This document shows, piece by piece, positions 51,539-60,809 of a DNA stretch of 64,000 nucleotides. The first letter of the stretch is position 1. Every line of letters starts with the position of its first letter. The notes beneath the pieces are model-generated. The model searched no databases. It was not told the DNA's origin and saw nothing but the letters and a program-made list of their open reading frames with translations. The translations under genes were made by a program, and so were the position numbers. Source of the DNA: Pseudomonas sp. HS6 (GTDB lineage Bacteria > Pseudomonadota > Gammaproteobacteria > Pseudomonadales > Pseudomonadaceae). Location of the stretch: assembly GCF_023375815.1 (NCBI RefSeq), contig NZ_CP067412.1:6262001-6326000 (forward strand), written 5' to 3'.

Positions 51539-52131
51539 CACGCTTTCTCCGTATCGACGCCAATGACAATCAGGTCATCGGTCTCATAGGAATGCGGGGG
51601 CACTGGCAGGTTCAAAGGCGCAGGTTGCGACTTGTAGACGCGGCCAGCCAGATCGTAGTGAGAACCGTGGCAAGGGCAGAAATAGCCGCCTACCCAGTCT
51701 TTTCCCAGATCTGCGGGTGCCACTTCGGGACGGAAGGTCGGTGAGCAACCCAGGTGAGTGCAGATCCCGATCAGCAGCAGAATTTCCGGCTTGATCGAAC
51801 GCACTTCAGGATCGACATAGGTAGGTTGCGTGGAGTTTTTGGAGGTCGGATCGGAGAGCTGGCCCTCGATCTTCTTGAGATTCCCCAGGATTTCCGCAGT
51901 ACGGCGAACAATGAATACCGGCTGTCCGCGCCATTCAGCAATCATCTGCTGTCCTGGCTCGACCTTGCTGACATTCACTTTCACCGGTGCGCCGGCAGCT
52001 TTCGCCTTGGCACTGGGAAACCATGACCCCACGAACGGGACCGCAGCCCCCACCGCTCCTGCAGCACCCACCACGGATGTGGCTGCTACCAAGAAGCGAC
52101 GCCGGCCTGCATTCACGCCGTCATTGCTCAT
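51538..52131 (-). CDS. petA: Ubiquinol-cytochrome c reductase, Rieske iron-sulfur subunit
   Basis: 197 residues. Twin-arginine signal NAGRRRFLVAATSVVGAAGAVGAAVPFVGSW, kept as a membrane anchor, so folded before Tat export. The 2Fe-2S ligands are in CTHLGCSPTF and CPCHGSHYD. First gene of petABC, downstream of rpsI but separated by a terminator and its own promoter. Confidence 0.97.
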   Translation of the reverse strand: MSNDGVNAGRRRFLVAATSVVGAAGAVGAAVPFVGSWFPSAKAKAAGAPVKVNVSKVEPGQQMIAEWRGQPVFIVRRTAEILGNLKKIEGQLSDPTSKNSTQPTYVDPEVRSIKPEILLLIGICTHLGCSPTFRPEVAPADLGKDWVGGYFCPCHGSHYDLAGRVYKSQPAPLNLPVPPHSYETDDLIVIGVDTEKA

Positions 52132-52215
52132 TCAGTCCTCTCCCATCAGCTTTGTGGCCTGTTAAATCAGGCATCTACTAAATATGAATCTATTTACTTA
52201 TAAAAATTTTGCCGA

Positions 52216-52244
52216 ATGGTAATGAAAAGCCCCAATTCTGACAA
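52216..52244 (-). promoter_or_regulatory. Candidate petABC promoter
   Basis: Minus strand TTGTCA (52244-52239), 17-bp spacer, TACCAT (52221-52216), about 85 bases upstream of the petA ATG. The leader is AT-rich. Confidence 0.5.
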
Positions 52245-52343
52245 GGTAATTACCCGGAGGGGTGGCCCCCAAGCCTTGTAGTATAGGGGGTCTACGAATG
52301 TGGCAAGTTGTCACAGCGCAATTATTCGAGAAATCGCACGCAT

Positions 52344-52376
52344 AAAAAAACGCCCGGTTCCGTGAGGAATCGGGCG
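52344..52376 (-). terminator. Rho-independent terminator after rpsI
   Basis: Stem CGCCCGATTCC / GGAACCGGGCG (minus strand, with one G-T pair) followed by TTTTTTT. It lies 25 bases past the rpsI stop. Confidence 0.92.
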
Positions 52377-52400
52377 TTCTTTTTGAACGTGGAAGCGAAA

Positions 52401-52793
52401 TTAACGCTTCGAGTACTGCGGACGCTTACGCGCTTTACGCAGACCAACTTTCTTACGTTCAACTTCACGGGCGTCGCGAGTAACGAAGCCAGCTTTGCGC
52501 AGAGCGCTACGCAGGGTTTCGTCGTAGTCCATCAGAGCGCGAGTGATACCGTGGCGGATTGCGCCAGCTTGACCACTTACACCACCGCCGATCACGGTGA
52601 CGTAGATGTCGAACTTCTCGACAGTCTCGGTCAGCTCCAGCGGCTGACGAACTACCATGCGGGCAGTTTCGCGGCCGAAGAAGTTATCCAGCGAACGGTT
52701 GTTGATGGAGATGTTACCAGTACCCGGACGCAGGAAAACGCGTGCGGTTGCGGTCTTGCGACGGCCAGTGCCGTAATTTTGAGTCGCCGACAT
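52401..52793 (-). CDS. rpsI: 30S ribosomal protein S9
   Basis: 130 residues, normal. Begins [23 protein letters not shown]; ends with the basic tail [11 protein letters not shown] that reaches the P-site tRNA. Fourteen bases after rplM, the universal L13-S9 operon. Confidence 0.99.
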   Translation of the reverse strand: MSATQNYGTGRRKTATARVFLRPGTGNISINNRSLDNFFGRETARMVVRQPLELTETVEKFDIYVTVIGGGVSGQAGAIRHGITRALMDYDETLRSALRKAGFVTRDAREVERKKVGLRKARKRPQYSKR

Positions 52794-52807
52794 AATGTAC
52801 TATTCCG

Positions 52808-53236
52808 TTAAAACTTCAGTTCTTGGGGCTGCTGAGCAGTATGTGGGTGTGCAGCGCCCGCATAGACTTTCAGCTTACGGTACATGTCGCGACCCAGTGG
52901 GTTTTTAGGCAGCATGCCTTTAACCGCGGTCTCGATCACGCGCTCAGGGGCCTTGGCGATCAGCTTTTCAAAGTTGATCGACTTGATGCCGCCCGGGAAA
53001 CCGGAGTGGGAGTAGTACATTTTGTCAGTGGTTTTAGCACCGGTAACACGAATCTGCTCAGCGTTGATTACGACGATGTAGTCGCCGGTGTCAACGTGAG
53101 GAGTGTACTCAGGCTTGTGCTTGCCACGCAGACGGCTCGCGATTTCGGTGGCCAGACGACCCAGGGTCTGACCAGCAGCGTCGACGACAAACCAGTCGCG
53201 CTTTACTGTTTCCGGTTTAGCAGTAAAAGTTTTCAT
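52808..53236 (-). CDS. rplM: 50S ribosomal protein L13
   Basis: 142 residues. [29 protein letters not shown], then [28 protein letters not shown] and the C-terminal [17 protein letters not shown] are characteristic. First gene of the L13-S9 operon; promoter at 53277-53305. Confidence 0.99.
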   Translation of the reverse strand: MKTFTAKPETVKRDWFVVDAAGQTLGRLATEIASRLRGKHKPEYTPHVDTGDYIVVINAEQIRVTGAKTTDKMYYSHSGFPGGIKSINFEKLIAKAPERVIETAVKGMLPKNPLGRDMYRKLKVYAGAAHPHTAQQPQELKF

Positions 53237-53276
53237 TCTTTATAGCCTCAGGGGCCGCCTGTAAATAAGACGGCGG

Positions 53277-53305
53277 ATCTTACTGAATAGTGCGTACTTT
53301 GACAA
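53277..53305 (-). promoter_or_regulatory. Candidate rplM-rpsI promoter
   Basis: Minus strand TTGTCA (53305-53300), 17-bp spacer, TAAGAT (53282-53277). Gives a leader of about 34 bases. A CCGCC/GGCGG inverted repeat at 53255-53276 spans the predicted start, so it would only be partly transcribed. Confidence 0.55.
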
Positions 53306-53480
53306 GTCAAAGGCAGCCGGATACAGACGCTTTCGGGGGCTCGGGTCGGCGCGTCCGTTCAACGGCAAGATTCTTCGGCGGCGGCGCATCACTTCCACTG
53401 CAGAAAGAGGTCGGCAATTATGCAGATTGCGAAAAAAATTTCAACCTGCTTTTATGCTTGTTTTGCCCAAGGAGCACCCG

Positions 53481-54521
53481 ATGGACTATCGCCAGCTAGG
53501 CCGTACCGACCTGAACGTGAGTGCAATCTGCCTCGGCACCATGACCTGGGGCGAGCAAAACACTGAAGCTGAAGCCTTCGCCCAGATCGAGCGGGCCAAG
53601 GGCGCCGGGATCAATTTCATCGACACCGCCGAGATGTACCCGGTGCCGCCGAAAGCCGAAACCTACGCCACCACCGAGCGCTACATCGGCAATTACTTCA
53701 AGAGTCGCGGCGACCGCGCCGACTGGATCCTCGCCAGCAAGATCGCCGGCCCCGGCAACACCATCGACTACATCCGCGACAAAAACCTGCGCCACAATCG
53801 CCAGCACATCACCGAAGCGGTGGACGCCAGCCTCAAGCGCCTGCAGACCGACTACATCGACCTGTATCAATTGCACTGGCCGGAGCGCAGCACCAACTTT
53901 TTCGGACAGCTGGGCTACAAACACAAGATCGAAGCCAACCTCACCCCGCTCGAAGACACCCTCGAAGCGCTCGACGAGCAAGTGAAGGCCGGCAAGATCC
54001 GCCACATCGGCCTGTCCAACGAAACGCCGTGGGGCACCATGCGTTTCCTCGCGCTGGCCGAAGCTCGTGGCTGGCCGCGCGCGGTGTCGATCCAGAACCC
54101 GTACAACCTGCTCAACCGCAGCTTCGAAGTCGGCCTGGCGGAGATCGCCATTCGCGAACAGTGCGGCCTGCTCGCCTATTCGCCGCTGGCGTTCGGTTTC
54201 CTGTCGGGCAAGTACGAAGGTGGTGCTCGTCCGCCAAAAGGTCGCCTGAGCCTCTACAGCCGTTTCAGCCGCTATTTCAACGCGCAATCGGAAGCGGCGT
54301 GCAGCCGTTACGTGGCACTCGCCCGGGAACACGGTCTGGATCCGGCGCAAATGGCGTTGGCCTTCGTCAATCAGCAACCGTTCGTCACCAGCAACATCAT
54401 CGGGGCGACAACGCTTGAGCAACTGGACAGCAACATTGCCAGTTTCTATCTGAATCTTTCAGACGAAGTGCTGGAAGGGATCGAAGCGATTCACAAGGAT
54501 CATCCAAACCCGGCGCCTTGA
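53481..54521 (+). CDS. Aldo/keto reductase, Tas-like
   Basis: 346 residues from an ATG with AAGGAG 7 bases upstream. NADPH-dependent (beta/alpha)8 oxidoreductase. Visible: MDYRQLGRTDLNVSAICLGTMTWGEQN, the catalytic Asp/Tyr in NFIDTAEMYPVPPKAETYATTE, lysine in ILASKIAGPG, histidine in LYQLHWPERS, and the NADP-binding VTSNIIGATTLEQLDSNI at the end. Close in wording to E. coli Tas. Substrate unknown. Diverges from rplM and converges on the acyl-CoA dehydrogenase gene. Confidence 0.93.
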   Translation: MDYRQLGRTDLNVSAICLGTMTWGEQNTEAEAFAQIERAKGAGINFIDTAEMYPVPPKAETYATTERYIGNYFKSRGDRADWILASKIAGPGNTIDYIRDKNLRHNRQHITEAVDASLKRLQTDYIDLYQLHWPERSTNFFGQLGYKHKIEANLTPLEDTLEALDEQVKAGKIRHIGLSNETPWGTMRFLALAEARGWPRAVSIQNPYNLLNRSFEVGLAEIAIREQCGLLAYSPLAFGFLSGKYEGGARPPKGRLSLYSRFSRYFNAQSEAACSRYVALAREHGLDPAQMALAFVNQQPFVTSNIIGATTLEQLDSNIASFYLNLSDEVLEGIEAIHKDHPNPAP

Positions 54522-54538
54522 TTGGCAGAAAAAGCGCT

Positions 54539-54601
54539 TTCGCGAGCAAGCTCGCTCCCACAGGCACAGTGATTCCCTGTGGAAGCGAGCTTGCTCGCGA
54601 A
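54539..54601. repeat. REP doublet (REPIN), third type
   Basis: Arms TTCGCGAGCAAGCTCGCTCCCACAG (54539-54563) and CTGTGGAAGCGAGCTTGCTCGCGAA (54577-54601) separated by only 13 bases, with one mismatch. Core GCGAGCTTGCTCGCGAA, distinct from the GCTTGCC types elsewhere in the window. Located between convergent genes, where it could act as a transcription barrier. Confidence 0.9.
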
Positions 54602-54626
54602 GGAGCCAGTCCACTCACTGCAAAAC

Positions 54627-55763
54627 TCAAAGCGACCGCGCAATAATCTCCTTCATGATTTCATTGGTGCCGGCATAGATCCGCTGCACCCGCGCATCCG
54701 CCCATGCCCGGGCCACCGGGTATTCCCACATGAAACCGTAGCCGCCATGCAACTGCACGCACTCGTCGAGCACCTTGCATTGCAGGTCGGTGCCCCAATA
54801 CTTGGCCATCGCCGCCGTCGGCACATCGAGTTTGCCCTGCAGGTGCAGCTCCAGGCAGCGATCAACGAACACCCGACCGATCTGAATCTCGGTGGCCATT
54901 TCCGCCAGTTTGAAGCGCGTGTTCTGGAAGTCGGCAATCGCCTTGCCGAACGCCTTGCGGTCACGGGTGTAATCCAGCGTCCATTGCAGCGCCGCCTCGG
55001 CCGAAGCCAGCCCGCCAATGGCCACGGTCAGACGCTCCTGCGGCAATTCCTGCATCAGATAAGCAAACCCGGCCCCGGCCTGACCCAATAGATTTTCCTT
55101 CGGTACTCGCACGTCCTGGAAGAACAATTCCGACGTGTCCTGAGCCTTCATTCCGACCTTCTCCAGGCGCTTGCCCTTGTCGAAGCCCGGCGTGTTCGCC
55201 TCCACCAGAAACAGGCTGGTGCCCTTCGCTCCCGCCTTGGGATCGGTCTTGGCGACGACGATCACCAGATCGGCCAGAAAACCGTTGGTGATGAAGGTCT
55301 TCGAGCCATTGATCACATACTCGTCACCGTCCAGCACAGCGGTGGTCTTGACCCCTTGCAAGTCGGAACCTGCGCCCGGCTCGGTCATGGCGATGGCCGT
55401 GACCATCTCGCCGGACACCAGTTTCGGCAGGTACTTGTGCTTCAACGCCTCGCTACCGTAATGCAGGATGTACGGCGCGACGATGTCCGAATGCAGCGAA
55501 AAACCGATACCGGTCAGGCCCAGCCGCCCCACTTCTTCGATGACCACTGCGCTGTACAGAAAGTCCGCCCCCAGACCGCCGTATTCCTCCGGCAGGTGCG
55601 AACAGAGCATCCCCGCTTCCCCTGCCTTGTTCCACAGTTTACGGTCGATGTAGCCCTGTTTTTCCCACTGTGCATGAAACGGCACCGCCTCTTTTTCGAG
55701 GAATGTTCGCACGCTGTCGCGGAACAATTCGTGCTCGGAGCTGAACAGGGTTCTGGGGATCAT
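54627..55763 (-). CDS. Acyl-CoA dehydrogenase
   Basis: 378 residues, FAD-dependent. Family signatures: [40 protein letters not shown], with FAD and substrate contacts, and the C-terminal [42 protein letters not shown], where the GTNEIM segment lies next to FAD. The catalytic glutamate would be the one in RIYAGTNEI by short/medium-chain ACAD alignment. Stand-alone gene; substrate chain length unknown. No ETF or other beta-oxidation genes next to it. Confidence 0.94.
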   Translation of the reverse strand: [378 protein letters not shown]

Positions 55764-55909
55764 GCGTCACCTTTCGTTCTTGTTGGAGGGATCAGACCTT
55801 CAGAGACTAAGCCTCGCTTCCGATACAGGACACTGGACACATCCGACAAAAAATAAGACGATCCAGCCGTCTGGTGACCACTTTCCCTTATAAAAACAAA
55901 AGTTGAATT

Positions 55910-56905
55910 ATGTCTAAGCAAGTCTCCACGCCCTTGCGGCGCGTCAGCATCCTGGCGATCGACCGGGTTTTCGCTTCCACCCTCATGCAAGCCAAGGATT
56001 TCTTCCATCTGGCCAGCCTGCGTTACGGCAAACAACTGGGCCACGGCCTGACTCCGGCGTTCGAAACCCGCCTGGTCAGCCCCGACGGCAAACCGGTAAA
56101 CAGCTTCAGTGACGTGGTCATGCCGGTGGACGGCGGCCTGGAAAACGCCGACGTCATCATCCTTCCGGCTTTCTGGGATGACTTCGACACGCTCTGCCAA
56201 CGTTATCCACAGGTGCTGCCGTGGCTGCGCGAACAGCACGCACGTGGCGCCGTACTCTGCGGCGAAGCCACCGGGGTGTTCTGGCTGGCCGAGGCCGGGC
56301 TGCTCAACGGCAAGGAAGCGACCACCTACTGGCGCTTCTTCAATGCCTTCGCCGAGCGCTTCCCGAAGGTCTATCTCAATCAGGACAAGCACCTGACCGA
56401 TGCCGACAACCTGTACTGCGCCGGCGGCACCACTTCGGCCTGCGACCTCTATATTTATCTGATCGAACGCTTCTGCGGCGCCAATGTGGCGCAAGCCGTG
56501 GCCCGCGACATTCTCTACGAAGTGCAGCGCAGCTATTCGCCGGGCCGCATCGGTTTCGGCGGGCAGAAACTGCACCAGGATGTGATCATCCTGCAGATCC
56601 AGCACTGGCTCGAAGAGCATTTCGCCGACAAGTTCCGCTTCGAGGACGTGGCCCGCGAGCACGGCATGAGCATTCGCAACTTCATGCGCCGCTTCCAGAC
56701 TGCCACCGGCGACAAGCCGCTGCATTATCTGCAACGGCTGCGCATCGAGACCGCCAAGGGCTTGCTCTCCGGCAGCCGCAAGAGCATCAAGACCATCAGC
56801 TATGAAGTCGGCTACGACGATGCGAGCTTCTTCGCTCGCCTTTTCCGCCAGCACACCGAGCTGTCGCCGAACCAGTACCGACAGCAGTTCCAGCAAGCTG
56901 CCTGA
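55910..56905 (+). CDS. GlxA-family transcriptional regulator (DJ-1/PfpI + AraC)
   Basis: 331 residues. N-terminal DJ-1/PfpI-like class I amidotransferase fold (about 10-190, DVIILPAFWDDFDTLCQRYPQVLPWL, GAVLCGEATGVFWLAEAGLLNG) fused to a C-terminal AraC-type double helix-turn-helix (about 225-328, FRFEDVAREHGMSIRNFMRRFQTATGDKPLHYLQRLRIETAKGLL and YEVGYDDASFFARLFRQHTELSPNQYR). The N-terminal domain likely senses a metabolite, as in the GbdR/CdhR/ArgR group. Divergent from the acyl-CoA dehydrogenase, with 146 bases between, so it may control that gene; this is inference. Confidence 0.92.
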   Translation: MSKQVSTPLRRVSILAIDRVFASTLMQAKDFFHLASLRYGKQLGHGLTPAFETRLVSPDGKPVNSFSDVVMPVDGGLENADVIILPAFWDDFDTLCQRYPQVLPWLREQHARGAVLCGEATGVFWLAEAGLLNGKEATTYWRFFNAFAERFPKVYLNQDKHLTDADNLYCAGGTTSACDLYIYLIERFCGANVAQAVARDILYEVQRSYSPGRIGFGGQKLHQDVIILQIQHWLEEHFADKFRFEDVAREHGMSIRNFMRRFQTATGDKPLHYLQRLRIETAKGLLSGSRKSIKTISYEVGYDDASFFARLFRQHTELSPNQYRQQFQQAA

Positions 56906-56921
56906 CGATCCGACCAGACAC

Positions 56922-56952
56922 AAAAAAGGGCCTGCATCTGCAGGCCCTTTTT
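56922..56952. terminator. Bidirectional terminator between the GlxA-type gene and zapE
   Basis: AAAAAAGGGCCTGCA / TGCAGGCCCTTTTT stem with a short loop; A-run and T-run on both sides, between convergent genes. Confidence 0.92.
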
Positions 56953-56967
56953 GTTTGCCGAATCCGC

Positions 56968-58062
56968 TTAAGGTTTGTGTGCCCGCGACAGGAATTCGTG
57001 GGATTGCATCTCCAGCAGACGGCTGAGGGTCCGCTGGAATTCGAACGTCAGACGCCCGCCGGTGTACAGGTCTTTCAACTCGACTTCGGCAGAAATGATC
57101 AGCTTGACGTTACGGTCGTAGAACTCGTCGACCATGTTGATGAAGCGGCGGGCGATGTCGTCGGTAGCGACGCTCATCTGTTCCACACCACTGAGCAACA
57201 CAGCGTGGAAAATCTTGCCCAGTTCGATGTAGTCGTTCTGGCTGCGCGGGCCGTCGCACAATTCGCGGAAGTCGAACCAGGCCACGTCATCGCAAGTACG
57301 CAGGGCACGGATTTCGCGGTTCTCGATGATCAGCACATCGTTTTCAACGGCCGCCGTGCATTCAGGCGTCAGTGCACGGAAGCTCTTGCGCAGGCTTTCG
57401 TGGGCTGCTTCATCAAGCGGGAAGTGGAACAGCTCCGCCTGCTCGAGGTGACGCAAACGGTAGTCGACGCCACTGTCGACGTTGACGATCTCGGTGTTCT
57501 GTTTGATCAGTGCGATGGCCGGCAGGAAGCGCGCGCGTTGCAGGCCGTCCTTGTACAAGCCGTCCGGCACGATGTTCGACGTGGCGACCAGGGTCACGCC
57601 GTTCTTGAACAGCTCTTCCATCAGCGTGCCAAGGATCATGGCGTCGGTGATGTCGGAAACGAAGAATTCATCGAAGCAGATGACCCGCGTCTCGTCGGAG
57701 AAACGCTTGGCAATGATGGTCAGCGGATTCTTCTCGCCGCCGAGGGTTTTCATCTCTTCGTGCACGCGCTTCATGAAGCGATGGAAGTGGGTGCGGGTCT
57801 TTTCCTTGAACGGCAGAGCTTCGAAGAAGGTGTCCACCAGGTAAGTCTTGCCGCGGCCCACGCCGCCCCAGAAGTACAAGCCCTTGACCGGGGTCTGATC
57901 CTTTTTGCCAAACAGCTTGCCGAACAGACCTGGCTTGACTTGCGAAGCTGCGACGAGGTCGTCGTACAGGCGTTGCAAGTGACGCACGGCAGTTTCCTGC
58001 GCCGCGTCATGGAAGAAGTCCGGGCGTTTCAGATCAGCTTGATATCGTTCTAGGGGCGTCAT
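56968..58062 (-). CDS. zapE: Cell division ATPase ZapE (AFG1/LACE1 family)
   Basis: 364 residues. Walker A GGVGRGKTYLVDTFFEAL; Walker B VICFDEFFVSDITDAM; arginine region near RRFINMVDEFYDRNVKL. ZapE binds FtsZ and destabilises FtsZ polymers late in division in E. coli, especially at low oxygen or high temperature. Ninety bases downstream of trpS on the same strand. Confidence 0.94.
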   Translation of the reverse strand: MTPLERYQADLKRPDFFHDAAQETAVRHLQRLYDDLVAASQVKPGLFGKLFGKKDQTPVKGLYFWGGVGRGKTYLVDTFFEALPFKEKTRTHFHRFMKRVHEEMKTLGGEKNPLTIIAKRFSDETRVICFDEFFVSDITDAMILGTLMEELFKNGVTLVATSNIVPDGLYKDGLQRARFLPAIALIKQNTEIVNVDSGVDYRLRHLEQAELFHFPLDEAAHESLRKSFRALTPECTAAVENDVLIIENREIRALRTCDDVAWFDFRELCDGPRSQNDYIELGKIFHAVLLSGVEQMSVATDDIARRFINMVDEFYDRNVKLIISAEVELKDLYTGGRLTFEFQRTLSRLLEMQSHEFLSRAHKP

Positions 58063-58152
58063 AATTCGTTAGCAAGGCAACAAAAACGGGCCGTCACTGT
58101 AGCGATGGCCCGTGGGAATGGCAATCGGCCCTTGGTCGGGCCGGCCCGTTGA

Positions 58153-59508
58153 TTATTCCTGAACCGGTGTCAGAGCGATCCGCAAAGCCTCGACGGCCGC
58201 ATCCCGCGCAGCAGCGTCAGCGAATGCCGGGCCGTCACCGACACACTCGCCTTCCAGCCAGACGCTGAAGCTCAGGTCTTCGCTGCGTACATCCAGCGCC
58301 TGACCCGATTGCAGTTGCTTGGTCACCTGGCCGGCGGCTTTGCCATCGGCGAAGTTGCGCGACAGCAGCAATTGCTCGCCATCAGCCGCCAGCAGACGGA
58401 AACGGAAGCTGCCGTCGTCTTCACGGAAGCTGACGAAACGTGCGGCTTTCGCAGCTTTCTTCTTGGTGGTCGCGGCAACCTGAACCTGATTGACGAAGGA
58501 ACGCAGGCCAACCGCTTCGCGCAGCTCGTTGAGGAACGGCGTTGCCACCGCACGGGCCTTCTTGGCGCCGTGTTGCAGGATGTCTTCCAGATCCGCCGGA
58601 CGCTCGATCAATTGGTGATAACGCTCGCGGGACTCGCCCAATTCGTTGTCCAGCAGTTGGAACAGACGGTTCTTCGCTTCGCCCCAACCCAGCCCTCCCA
58701 GCAGCTCGCTGCGGAACTCGTCGGCCTGCGCCGGCGTGGAGAAGGCCTGGAACAAGGTGAACAGGTGCGAGTTGTCCGGATCTTTCGCTTCGCCCGGCGC
58801 TCGGGAGTCGGTAACGATCCGCGAGATCGCGTCCTTCATGTCCTTGGCGCTGGAGAACAACGGAATGGTGTTGTCGTAGCTCTTGGACATCTTGCGACCG
58901 TCCAGGCCCGGCAACGTGGCGACGCTTTCCTCGATCAGCGCTTCGGGCATGGTGAAGAACTCCTTGCCCTGGCCGAACAGGTGATTGAAGCGCTGACCGA
59001 TGTCACGAGCCATTTCAACGTGCTGGATCTGGTCGCGACCGACCGGCACCTTGTGCGCGTTGAACATCAGGATGTCCGCCGCCATCAGCACCGGATAGCT
59101 GTACAAGCCCATGGTGATGCCGGCATCCGGGTCTTCGCCGGTCTCGACGTTCTTGTCCACCGAAGCCTTGTAGGCGTGGGCGCGGTTGAGCAGGCCCTTG
59201 GCGGCGACGCAGGTCAGCAGCCAGGTCAGCTCGGGGATTTCCGGAATGTCGGACTGGCGGTAGAAGGTCACGCGATCCACATCCAGGCCACCGGCCAGCC
59301 AGGTCGCGGCGATTTCCAGACGCGAGCGCTGAATACGCAGCGGGTCATCGCACTTGATCAGGGCGTGATAGTCAGCCAGGAAGTAGAACGAGTCGGCATT
59401 GCTGTCGCGGCTGGCGAGAATCGCCGGGCGGATGGCGCCGGCGTAGTTGCCCAGGTGCGGGGTGCCGGTGGTGGTGATGCCGGTGAGGATGCGGGTACGG
59501 TTCGTCAT
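58153..59508 (-). CDS. trpS: Tryptophanyl-tRNA synthetase with C-terminal DUF1508-like extension
   Basis: 451 residues, about 115 longer than the classical 330-residue TrpRS. Class I motifs: TGTPHLGNYAGAI (HIGH-like) and GRKMSKSYDNTIPLF (KMSKS). From about residue 345 a Lys/Ala linker (TKKKAAKAARFV) leads to an extra domain SFRFRLLAADGEQLLLSRNFADGKAAGQVTKQL resembling the YegP/DUF1508 beta-alpha fold. This long form appears usual in Pseudomonas. The ATG at 59508 begins MTNRTRILTGITTTG; an upstream start at 59532 is less likely. Confidence 0.94.
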   Translation of the reverse strand: MTNRTRILTGITTTGTPHLGNYAGAIRPAILASRDSNADSFYFLADYHALIKCDDPLRIQRSRLEIAATWLAGGLDVDRVTFYRQSDIPEIPELTWLLTCVAAKGLLNRAHAYKASVDKNVETGEDPDAGITMGLYSYPVLMAADILMFNAHKVPVGRDQIQHVEMARDIGQRFNHLFGQGKEFFTMPEALIEESVATLPGLDGRKMSKSYDNTIPLFSSAKDMKDAISRIVTDSRAPGEAKDPDNSHLFTLFQAFSTPAQADEFRSELLGGLGWGEAKNRLFQLLDNELGESRERYHQLIERPADLEDILQHGAKKARAVATPFLNELREAVGLRSFVNQVQVAATTKKKAAKAARFVSFREDDGSFRFRLLAADGEQLLLSRNFADGKAAGQVTKQLQSGQALDVRSEDLSFSVWLEGECVGDGPAFADAAARDAAVEALRIALTPVQE

Positions 59509-59532
59509 GGGTAATCGCTTGTCAGACTGCAA

Positions 59533-60162
59533 TCAATTCGAGAGACGCGGCAGGATCAGATCCTTGAGATCGGTCAGCTTGCCATGAAAAAAGTGTCCGC
59601 ATTCTGCCACTTTCAGCAGCTCATGGGGGCGCTGGAGTTTGTCGGACCATTCGTAGACCAGCTGCGGATCGATGACTTCGTCGGTTTCCGGCTGGATCAC
59701 GGTCAGTTCGCCTTGCTGCGGCAGTTGATCTTGGTCGCCCAGGCGCATCACCGCCGGTGCGACCATGAACAGGTGTTTGAGCTGTACGCCCTGGGATTCG
59801 AGTCGGCCGCCGAGACTTGCTGCAACAAATCCGCCGAAGGAGAAACCGAACAGGGTCAGCGGCAGATCCGGGTGTTTTTCCAGCAGCCATGCAGCGGCAG
59901 CCTGGGCGTCATCGACTTCACCGCTGCCCATGTCATGGGAACCTTCGCTGGCACCGACGCCGCGATAGTTGAAGCGCAAGGTGATCAGGCCCGCGTCGCG
60001 CGCGGTGCGCTGCAGGGTCGAGACGACCTTGTTGAGCATGGTGCCGCCCTGCACCGGGTTGGGATGGCAGATCAGCGCGATGCCGCGCGGCTGCTCGTTA
60101 TCCAGGTACAGACTTTCAAGTTGACCCACCGGGCCATCAATCACTACAGGGGTTTCACGCAT
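59533..60162 (-). CDS. Alpha/beta hydrolase
   Basis: 209 residues. ICHPNPVQGGTMLNKVV and LRFNYRGVGASEGSHD near the N-terminus; the nucleophile elbow LFGFSFGGFVAAS (G-x-S-x-G); histidine near the end in KVAECGHFFHGKLTDL; aspartate in VIDPQLVYEWSDKL. Similar to conserved proteins of the YfbB/serine aminopeptidase-like group; activity unknown. Start: ATG 60162; a TTG at 60168 has a better-placed GGAG. Shares an intergenic region with zapG. Confidence 0.88.
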   Translation of the reverse strand: MRETPVVIDGPVGQLESLYLDNEQPRGIALICHPNPVQGGTMLNKVVSTLQRTARDAGLITLRFNYRGVGASEGSHDMGSGEVDDAQAAAAWLLEKHPDLPLTLFGFSFGGFVAASLGGRLESQGVQLKHLFMVAPAVMRLGDQDQLPQQGELTVIQPETDEVIDPQLVYEWSDKLQRPHELLKVAECGHFFHGKLTDLKDLILPRLSN

Positions 60163-60306
60163 CAGCAAGGAAGGAACTCCGTGACCTCGAATCGGGTCGA
60201 CTCGTCTAGCAAATTGTCTGTGCCAATCTATTGCGAGTGAATCGCGGTATACAGCGCAGGTTCGAGCCGTTAACGTAAAGCAAAGCCGTTTATAGAGGAA
60301 GGACTC

Positions 60307-60741
60307 GTGGAACACTCGCTCTTAGTTTGGTTGTTGCCGACTCTTGCCCTGGTTGTGGGTGTCGCCATTGGTTTCCTGATCGCACGCGTTGCGCCGAACG
60401 CCGCGCCCAGCCGCACACAGCGTCAACTGGACGACATTCAGGAACGTTTCGACAGTTATCAGAACGAAGTGGTGACCCACTTCAACAGCACCGCCAATCT
60501 GGTCAAGAAGCTGACCCAGAGCTATCAGGAAGTGCAGGATCACCTCGCCGAGGGCGCCAATCGTCTGGCCCTGGACGAACAGACCCGTCAACGTCTGCTC
60601 GCTTCTCTGCACGCAGAGGCTGCGCAGGCCCCACGCGAACGCCTGACGCCGCCGCGCAATCAGGAGCCGCCGCGTGACTACGCGCCGAAGACTCCGAACT
60701 CGCCGGGCATGTTGGATGAGCATTACGGCCTGAAGAAGTAA
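60307..60741 (+). CDS. zapG: YhcB/ZapG family inner-membrane division protein (DUF1043)
   Basis: 144 residues from a GTG at 60307 with GAGGAAGG upstream. One N-terminal membrane helix (residues 6-26), then a long coiled coil (about 38-100, TQRQLDDIQERFDSYQNEVVTHFNSTANLVKKLTQSY) and a Pro-rich tail ending PGMLDEHYGLKK. In E. coli YhcB/ZapG coordinates division with envelope synthesis. Position next to trpS/zapE matches other pseudomonads. Confidence 0.93.
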   Translation: MEHSLLVWLLPTLALVVGVAIGFLIARVAPNAAPSRTQRQLDDIQERFDSYQNEVVTHFNSTANLVKKLTQSYQEVQDHLAEGANRLALDEQTRQRLLASLHAEAAQAPRERLTPPRNQEPPRDYAPKTPNSPGMLDEHYGLKK

Positions 60742-60760
60742 TCAGTCTTCAGCGCAAACA

Positions 60761-60796
60761 AAAAGCCCCCGGACAATCACTTGTCCGGGGGCTTTT
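60761..60796. terminator. Bidirectional terminator
   Basis: Perfect 16-bp stem AAAAGCCCCCGGACAA / TTGTCCGGGGGCTTTT with a 4-base loop, between convergent zapG and the OmpA-family gene. Confidence 0.95.
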
Positions 60797-60809
60797 TTGT
60801 GCCTGACGG

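Noticed and set aside
53255..53276. CCGCC/GGCGG hairpin upstream of rplM as an L13 autoregulatory leader
   Set aside because: The best promoter would start transcription inside the 5' arm, so the hairpin would not be fully present in the mRNA.
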